Under the pieces are notes generated by a model. That model was not told where the DNA came from. It saw only the letters and a program-made list of their open reading frames with translations, and searched no databases. 64,000 nucleotides of DNA. Origin: CAZVNZ01 sp964628515. GTDB lineage: Bacteria; Bacillota; Clostridia; Christensenellales; Christensenellaceae. Positions 58,747-64,000 of the stretch are shown one piece after another. Both the position numbers and the translations under genes were made by a program. How positions within the stretch are numbered: position 1 is the stretch's first letter; every line of letters begins with the position of its first letter. The stretch is taken from NCBI GenBank assembly GCA_964628515.1, contig CAZVNZ010000013.1, positions 6,132-70,131 on the forward strand, written 5' to 3'.

Positions 58747-59829
58747 CTATTCTTTAATTTTTGCAAAAATCATTCTACCTGCCGCCGTTTGCAATATACT
58801 TGTTACTATTACATCTATTGTTTGATCCCTCTTATTTCTTGCCCCTTCCACCACTATCATAGTGCCGTCGTCTAAGTAGGCTATGCCTTGGTTTTGCTCT
58901 TTACCGTCCTTTGTTATGGTTACGAAAAGCTCTTCTCCAGCGGCTAAAACGGGTTTTAGGGCGTTTGCAAGCTCGTTTATGTTAAACACCCCTACATCTT
59001 GCACCATTGCAACCTTGTTTAAATTGTAGTCGTTGGTTACCACCGTGCCGTCAATATCTTTGGCTAATTTTAGCAGTTTAATATCCACATCGGGCACGTC
59101 TTCGTAGTCTGTATCAATTATTTTGATGTTGGATTTTAACTCCGTTTGCATTTTTTTTATAACATCAAGCCCCCTTCTGCCTTTGGTGCGTTTTAGAGAG
59201 TCTGCGCTGTCTGCAATTTTTTGTAGCTCTATGAGGACAAATTCCGGTATTATAATATCCCCCTCAAACATACCCGTTTTGCAAATGTCGAATATTCTAC
59301 CGTCTATAATTACACTTGTATCCAAAATTTTGGGAGAAATATACTCTGTGCTTTTTGAGGATTTTTTTGCTGGCTTTGCCGTTGGGGTAAGCTCCATTTT
59401 TCTTTTTATACCCACAGATGCGCCCACCGCACCAAGCACTATGTAAACCATAATGGTTAGGGGTACGGTTATCCACACTATTTGCAGTTGGCTTATAATA
59501 ACGGAAATTAAGGCAGCAATAATTAAGCCTAATATTAAGCCTATTGCCCCCGAAAGTAGGGATTGCCCCGGCGCTTTTGCTATCGAGCTTTCTATGCTTT
59601 TTATGCCTCTTTTTATAGCCTCCGTAAGTTTTTTGGATAATAAAACAAAAATAATTCCGGATATAATACCGCAGGTTACAAAAATACAAAGCACAAGCCA
59701 TTGCGCTAAGGTATCCGAGGGGTTTTTGCCACTTATTGTTTCTATAATTTTAAAGGTTAGAAAGCAAATGCCCGGCCCTATTAAAAAACCCACAGCGGAT
59801 ATAAATATTCTTAAAATTTTATCTAACAC
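58747..59829 (-). CDS. PIN/TRAM-domain membrane protein (YacL-like)
   Basis: A 360-residue protein. About four membrane helices occupy residues 1-150. A PIN nuclease-like domain follows with KILDTSVIIDGR, DGRIFDI and TNDYNLNKVA as its acidic sites. A C-terminal TRAM RNA-binding domain begins at about 290. In Bacillus the YacL gene lies between disA and ispD, close to radA, matching this neighbourhood. RNA or DNA target unknown. It begins with GTG after GAGGTGATGAT. Confidence 0.92.
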   Translation of the reverse strand: MLDKILRIFISAVGFLIGPGICFLTFKIIETISGKNPSDTLAQWLVLCIFVTCGIISGIIFVLLSKKLTEAIKRGIKSIESSIAKAPGQSLLSGAIGLILGLIIAALISVIISQLQIVWITVPLTIMVYIVLGAVGASVGIKRKMELTPTAKPAKKSSKSTEYISPKILDTSVIIDGRIFDICKTGMFEGDIIIPEFVLIELQKIADSADSLKRTKGRRGLDVIKKMQTELKSNIKIIDTDYEDVPDVDIKLLKLAKDIDGTVVTNDYNLNKVAMVQDVGVFNINELANALKPVLAAGEELFVTITKDGKEQNQGIAYLDDGTMIVVEGARNKRDQTIDVIVTSILQTAAGRMIFAKIKE

Positions 59830-59900
59830 ATCATCACCTCACTTTTTAAGATTTTAAATTTTGTTTATGTATATAATGTGCGCTAATTGTAAACAAACTG

Positions 59901-61253
59901 TTAAATTTTTGTAAGCACGTCCAGTAATGTACTTACCCCCACCACCTCAATTTTGGGTTTTGCGCCTCCTTCTATACTTTGTTTTGGCACAAAAACTTTT
60001 GTAAAGCCCATTTTTTCGCACTCGTTTATCCTTCTGTTTAGCCCACTTACATGGCGAATTTCTCCCGAAAGCCCAATTTCTCCCACATATGCTACATTAG
60101 CCTTGTAGGCAAGATTTCTAAGGGAGGATACAATACTTACCGCTAATGGCAAATCCGCCGCTTGCTCTTTTATTTTTATTCCCCCTGCCACATTTATAAA
60201 AATATCTTGATTATACAGCTTTAAGCCGATTTTTTTCTCAAGAACGGCACATAGCATATAAAGTCTGTTTACATCTATGCCCGATGCCATCCTTCTTGGA
60301 ATTGCAAGTTGAGTATGAGAGCACAGCGCCTGAATTTCAAGGAGCATAGGACGTGTGCCTTGTATTGCAGGGTATATGCTTATGCCGTTTAGCTTTTCTA
60401 AATGCTCGCCCGTGGGTAGCATGGTGGGGTTTAGTACCTCGCTCATGCCTATGTCTCGCATTTCAAACACCCCAATTTCGTCTGTAGAACCAAAACGGTT
60501 TTTAACCGCCCTTAAAATACGGAGGTTGGAGGTTTTCTCCCCCTCAAAATAAAGGACGGTATCTACAATATGCTCTAAAACACGAGGCCCTGCTATTGCC
60601 CCCTCCTTTGTTACATGTCCTATTATAAAAGTGGCTATACCCATACGCTTTGCCGTATTTGTAAGTAGCGCCGCACAACCTCTAACCTGAGACACGCTGG
60701 CAGGTGCGGATGATAAATCCGCATCATAAATAGTTTGTACGGAATCTACAATTACAAATTGGGGCTTTAGCTCCTCTATGCCTGCAATTATACTGCCTAC
60801 TTCCGTTTCTGCCATTATATAGATTTCTTCTTCTATACCAAGGCGTGTGGCACGCATTTTTATTTGCGCCGGAGACTCTTCCCCCGATACGTAAAGCACC
60901 TTGCCTACAAGGCATAAACTCTTTGCTATTTGCAAAAACAAGGTGGATTTGCCAATACCGGGCTCTCCGCCGGAAAGCACCACACTTCCTTTAACCACTC
61001 CACCGCCGATTACTCTGTCAAACTCAGAAATACCTGTTTTAACACGTTTTTCCGAGGTTGTGGGTATATCTTTAAAAGTGTATATTTTAGCCGGCATACT
61101 CTTACTTTTTTTTGCCAAAAGAGAGGTAGACGCCGTTTGAATAACCTCCTCCACCAAAGTATTCCAGTTGTTGCAAGAGGGGCATTTTCCCAGCCACTTG
61201 CCTGTTTTATAGCCACACTCGCTACATACAAATTCCGTTTTTTCTTTTGCCAT
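59901..61253 (-). CDS. radA: DNA repair protein RadA
   Basis: A 450-residue RecA-like branch-migration ATPase. The N-terminal zinc finger (CSECGYKTGKWLGKCPSC), Walker A GEPGIGKST, the diagnostic KNRFGST motif and a C-terminal Lon-protease-like domain are all present. The start follows GGAG and lies two bases after the upstream stop; in-frame codons further upstream are not used. Confidence 0.96.
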   Translation of the reverse strand: MAKEKTEFVCSECGYKTGKWLGKCPSCNNWNTLVEEVIQTASTSLLAKKSKSMPAKIYTFKDIPTTSEKRVKTGISEFDRVIGGGVVKGSVVLSGGEPGIGKSTLFLQIAKSLCLVGKVLYVSGEESPAQIKMRATRLGIEEEIYIMAETEVGSIIAGIEELKPQFVIVDSVQTIYDADLSSAPASVSQVRGCAALLTNTAKRMGIATFIIGHVTKEGAIAGPRVLEHIVDTVLYFEGEKTSNLRILRAVKNRFGSTDEIGVFEMRDIGMSEVLNPTMLPTGEHLEKLNGISIYPAIQGTRPMLLEIQALCSHTQLAIPRRMASGIDVNRLYMLCAVLEKKIGLKLYNQDIFINVAGGIKIKEQAADLPLAVSIVSSLRNLAYKANVAYVGEIGLSGEIRHVSGLNRRINECEKMGFTKVFVPKQSIEGGAKPKIEVVGVSTLLDVLTKI

Positions 61254-61255
61254 AT

Positions 61256-62416
61256 TTACTCCACTATTAAGTATTTTACAACTTCGTCCGTAAGTACACC
61301 GTCCGTAATATCGTAATAACACACTCCGCCACCGTTTACCGATGCTAATATGTTTTGGGTGATGTCTGTGGAAAGCTCTTTTGTTACAAGAGAATCTGTA
61401 AAGCTAAGAAAGACTTTATCCTCTTTAGTATAAACCACAAAATTTGTGCCTAAACCGTAATTTGCCACATTGCTTGCAATGTGTACCGGTGTTTGACCAC
61501 CTACACTCAGCATTAAATCGCCGTTTATAATATCTTCCTTTGTTGCAAAAACAATATCCTTGCCGTTGGTTTTTGGCTCAAACACATACTGCCCGAAGTC
61601 GTAATTTTCGTATTTTGAGCCGTCGCTGTCAAGGACAATCCGCTTTAAAAGCCCCTTACCCTTATCGTATTCCGACCACACCATATCCGTTTTGGAAATG
61701 CTTACATTACTGTTGCTAGTGGTTTTTTCGTACAGTTTTACGGTAGCGCCCTCCCTTGTTACGACATCGTACACATACAGACGTTGCACATCGTCTCCTG
61801 CCCACTGCATAAAGGCAATGGTGTTGCCTGCAATGGAAATTCTTGGTATTGCATAAGCGTATTCTTTAATTAAAAACTGCTCTTGCTTTTGCAAATCGTA
61901 GCCTAAAATTCTGCCGCCGCCGTTTGTCATACTGTCTATAAATACAATAAAGTTGCCTGCCATAACGGGAGACATTAAGTTATCGTACTTTTTTTCTATA
62001 TTAGGCAGTATTTCCGCTTCCTCGCTAATAACATTATACAGCACGAGGGCATCTAATTCCGTAACACTCTTTTTTTCGTTTTGAGTGGTAAATACTATTT
62101 TTAAATCGTCCATAAATGGCTCGTTTTTCAATTTAAATTGGGATAAATAAAGCTCTGCAGAAATTAAATCGCTCTTCTTTTTTTGCTCTACGGGGGTAAA
62201 ATCAAAGTTGGCTTCTATTTTTTTCTGATACCTAAGTGTTGGGTCCACATCTTTGATAATATCCTCTATAAAAGGAAAACCAAAGAGTATCATAAGTACA
62301 ATACCCGCCCCTATAAGTGCGCATATTACCACTATTTTTAAAACGGATACCGCCTTGTAAACGTTGTTGCTTACAGGCTTTATCGGTCTTCTTATTGTTG
62401 CTCTTTTATTCCTCAT
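61256..62416 (-). CDS. Unknown membrane-anchored protein, propeller-like repeats
   Basis: A 386-residue protein with a short basic N-terminus, one membrane helix (about residues 27-51) and a large presumably extracytoplasmic domain. That domain shows repeating strands such as VLYNVISEEAEIL, ILGYDLQKQEQFL and LYVYDVVTREG, spaced 40-55 residues apart, resembling TolB-type beta-propeller blades. I recognise no specific family. Its start overlaps the ispDF stop by one base (TAATG) and its end is two bases from radA, so it is an integral part of this operon. Confidence 0.75.
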   Translation of the reverse strand: MRNKRATIRRPIKPVSNNVYKAVSVLKIVVICALIGAGIVLMILFGFPFIEDIIKDVDPTLRYQKKIEANFDFTPVEQKKKSDLISAELYLSQFKLKNEPFMDDLKIVFTTQNEKKSVTELDALVLYNVISEEAEILPNIEKKYDNLMSPVMAGNFIVFIDSMTNGGGRILGYDLQKQEQFLIKEYAYAIPRISIAGNTIAFMQWAGDDVQRLYVYDVVTREGATVKLYEKTTSNSNVSISKTDMVWSEYDKGKGLLKRIVLDSDGSKYENYDFGQYVFEPKTNGKDIVFATKEDIINGDLMLSVGGQTPVHIASNVANYGLGTNFVVYTKEDKVFLSFTDSLVTKELSTDITQNILASVNGGGVCYYDITDGVLTDEVVKYLIVE

Positions 62417-63585
62417 TATGTTGCCTTTTTAATAATGCAAACCGCCTGTGCGGCCGCACCCTCACCCCTGCCTATTGTTCCTAAAAATTCGGTTGTGGTT
62501 GCCTTGACATTTACGTATTCTTCTTTAATTTGTAATGCTTTTGCAATGTTTTTAATCATTTGCGTTCTGTATGTTTGAATTTTTGGCTGTTGCATAATAA
62601 TTGTGCTGTCTATATTTACTATTCTGTAACCGTATTTGTAGAGTAAGTCCCCCACTTCGGTAAGTAAATTTATAGAGTAAATATCCTTGTATTTTGCATC
62701 TGTGGGTGGAAAAAGCTCTCCAATATCACCAAGACGGGCGGCACCTAAGAGTGCGTCCATAACAGCATGAATAAGCACATCTGCATCCGAATGCCCCTCA
62801 AGCCCGTACTCGCTTTCTATTTCCACACCGCCTAAGACTAATTTTCTGTCTTTGGCAAAAGCGTGCATATCAAAACCGTTGCCTATGCGCAAGTTGGATT
62901 TGCCCTGCTCTGCCACTATGCGCTCCCCTTCTTCTATATCGTGATTTGTGGTTAGCTTTATGTTGTTTTTAGAGCCGTTTACAAGGCGCACCTCGTAGCC
63001 TAACCGCTCCACTAAACTTGCATCGTCCGTACCCAAAAATTGCTCTTTTTTTGCGTGATGATACGCCTTAACCACCACATCCTTTTTAAAAGTTTGGGGG
63101 GTTTGTACACACATCAACTCTTGCCTGGGCAAAGTTTCGGTTACAATACCGTCTTTACTGCGTTTAATTGTGTCCGTTGCCGGAATAGCCGCAACACCGC
63201 TGCCGTAGCGTATGGTGGATGCCACGCAGTTTCTTATTATATCCTCTGTAACAAAGCATCTTGCCGCATCGTGTATAAGCACAATATCTATATTTTCGTC
63301 CAACAATTCAAGGGAGTTTTCCACAGAATACTGGCGCTCCGCTCCACCCTCACAAAAAGAAATATGCTTGGTGCTTTTTAAATACTTATGTGCTTTTTTC
63401 CGTACAATTTCCTCTTCTTCCTTCTTGCAAACCACAATTATTTGAGAAAACAGGTTGGTATGCTCAAAAGTTTTTAAGCATCTTATAACCGCACTTTGCT
63501 CTTCAAACTTTAAAAAAACCTTGTTTGCGTCTATATTCATACGTTTTCCGCTGCCTGCCGCCAATACAATAGCGCAAATATTCAT
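62416..63585 (-). CDS. ispDF: Bifunctional IspD-IspF of the MEP isoprenoid pathway
   Basis: A 389-residue fusion. Residues 1 to about 225 form IspD (CTP:methylerythritol 4-phosphate cytidylyltransferase), with VLAAGSGKRMNIDANKVFL and IHDAARCFV. From about 228 comes IspF (2C-methyl-erythritol 2,4-cyclodiphosphate synthase), with RIGNGFDMHAF, LEGHSDADVLIHAVMDAL and KATTTEFLGTIGRGEG. The enzymes act at steps 3 and 5, and fused forms are known in several bacteria. It follows rqcP by one base. Confidence 0.95.
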   Translation of the reverse strand: MNICAIVLAAGSGKRMNIDANKVFLKFEEQSAVIRCLKTFEHTNLFSQIIVVCKKEEEEIVRKKAHKYLKSTKHISFCEGGAERQYSVENSLELLDENIDIVLIHDAARCFVTEDIIRNCVASTIRYGSGVAAIPATDTIKRSKDGIVTETLPRQELMCVQTPQTFKKDVVVKAYHHAKKEQFLGTDDASLVERLGYEVRLVNGSKNNIKLTTNHDIEEGERIVAEQGKSNLRIGNGFDMHAFAKDRKLVLGGVEIESEYGLEGHSDADVLIHAVMDALLGAARLGDIGELFPPTDAKYKDIYSINLLTEVGDLLYKYGYRIVNIDSTIIMQQPKIQTYRTQMIKNIAKALQIKEEYVNVKATTTEFLGTIGRGEGAAAQAVCIIKKAT

Positions 63586-63586
63586 A

Positions 63587-63826
63587 TTAAATTACCTCGT
63601 ACATTCCTTCTGCATCTTGTTTTTTTGTGCTTTCCACAAGGGCTAACACTCTGACACACAAGGGTTTTTGTCCAAACTCTATGGTAATTACATCCCCCAC
63701 TTTAACGTTATAACTGCTTTTTTGGATTTTATCGTTTACGCTGACATGCCCACCCTCGCAAGCACCTTGAGCTACTGTACGCCTTTTTATTATTCTTGAT
63801 ACTTTTAAATATTTATCTAATCTCAT
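63587..63826 (-). CDS. rqcP: RqcP-like S4-domain protein
   Basis: A 79-residue protein consisting of one S4 RNA-binding domain (MRLDKYLKVSRIIKRRTVAQ, then GGHVSVNDKIQKSSYNVKVG). It matches RqcP (YabO), which helps the alanine-tailing reaction in ribosome quality control. AAAGGAA precedes the ATG. The usual neighbours (hup, yabP/Q, divIC) are not visible in this window. Confidence 0.9.
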   Translation of the reverse strand: MRLDKYLKVSRIIKRRTVAQGACEGGHVSVNDKIQKSSYNVKVGDVITIEFGQKPLCVRVLALVESTKKQDAEGMYEVI

Positions 63827-63901
63827 TATGATTCCTTTTAATGCGCATTTTTTCTAAACCGATTTTTTTCCTTAATTATCCACGCACTTTGTAATTTATT
63901 T

Positions 63902-63930
63902 ATTATACCTAAATTTTTGATTTTTTTCAA
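63902..63930 (-). promoter_or_regulatory. Promoter of the rqcP-ispDF operon
   Basis: Minus-strand TTGAAA and perfect TATAAT with 17-base spacing, about 75 bases before rqcP. Confidence 0.7.
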
Positions 63931-63963
63931 CTCTTTTACAAAGTAGGGAGTGGACAAACGCAC

Positions 63964-64000
63964 TTAAGATATAAAATCCACTACAGAAAAAGGTATTTCA
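63964..64000 (-). CDS. Possible C-terminal end of an upstream gene
   Basis: One minus-strand frame reads EIPFSVVDFIS and then a stop, just upstream of the rqcP promoter. It is only 11 codons and could be chance. Nothing else is seen between it and rqcP. Confidence 0.25.
   Translation of the reverse strand, partial: EIPFSVVDFIS

Noticed and set aside
1..64000. CRISPR arrays, transposases, integrases, tRNA and rRNA genes
   Set aside because: Looked for on both strands; no regular direct-repeat/spacer array, transposase motif or tRNA-like cloverleaf was noticed, though short RNAs could be missed by eye.

Overview
This window looks like chromosome from a low-GC, anaerobic Gram-positive bacterium of the class Clostridia, possibly a Lachnospirales-like lineage; the order is inference. 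The basis is the AT-rich intergenic DNA, AGGAGG-type ribosome sites, promoters close to the sigma-A consensus, a trimeric NADH-linked [FeFe] hydrogenase, reverse rubrerythrin, superoxide reductase, a CIRCE-controlled groESL, and the ireB-ruvX-DUF1292 and nrdR-pgeF blocks. Most genes lie on the minus strand. I see no rRNA, tRNA, CRISPR array, prophage or insertion sequence.

Layout. 1-2.1 kb: a lipoprotein flavodoxin/aldo-keto reductase fusion, cut by the window edge, divergent from a LysR regulator. 2.2-9.6 kb: a sugar-type ABC importer (binding protein, two permeases, double ATPase) with a URO-D-like methyltransferase and an AraC regulator. 9.8-12.5 kb: reverse rubrerythrin, a class 3 aldehyde dehydrogenase, and superoxide reductase followed by three tandem terminators. 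12.6-17.6 kb: cls-pyrB-pyrI-argF-dgt. 17.8-20.2 kb: archaeal-type phosphoglycerate mutase plus an orphan trpB. 20.4-22.2 kb: a small lipoprotein and a tandem flavoprotein. 22.2-28 kb: ireB-ruvX-DUF1292, iscS-iscU, nrdR-pgeF, a SigK-like sigma factor and an EamA permease. 28-31.7 kb: purB, a glycosyltransferase and cinA.

31.9-40.9 kb is the most interesting block. Hydrogenase genes (NuoE-like, HndB-like, NuoF-like, HydA) are interleaved with apparent signalling genes: two GHKL ATPases, two DRTGG-like proteins, a PHP protein and an H-cluster protein with sensory-type motif changes. A Rex-like operator sits in front of the catalytic subunits and a chagasin-like lipoprotein overlaps the end of hydA. 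I infer an H2/redox-sensing circuit attached to an electron-bifurcating or NADH-dependent hydrogenase.

41-43.1 kb holds groES-groEL, and 43.2-44 kb a YdcF-like gene. 44.1-57.1 kb is the rpoB-rpoC-(unknown membrane protein)-L7Ae-rpsL-rpsG-fusA-tuf operon, with its own strong promoter and without rplJL directly upstream. 57.3-64 kb carries a diguanylate cyclase, a YacL-like PIN/TRAM protein, radA, a membrane-anchored propeller-like protein, a fused ispDF and rqcP.

Start codons were chosen from ribosome-binding sites and family length. Promoters, operators and terminators were read by eye and are predictions.
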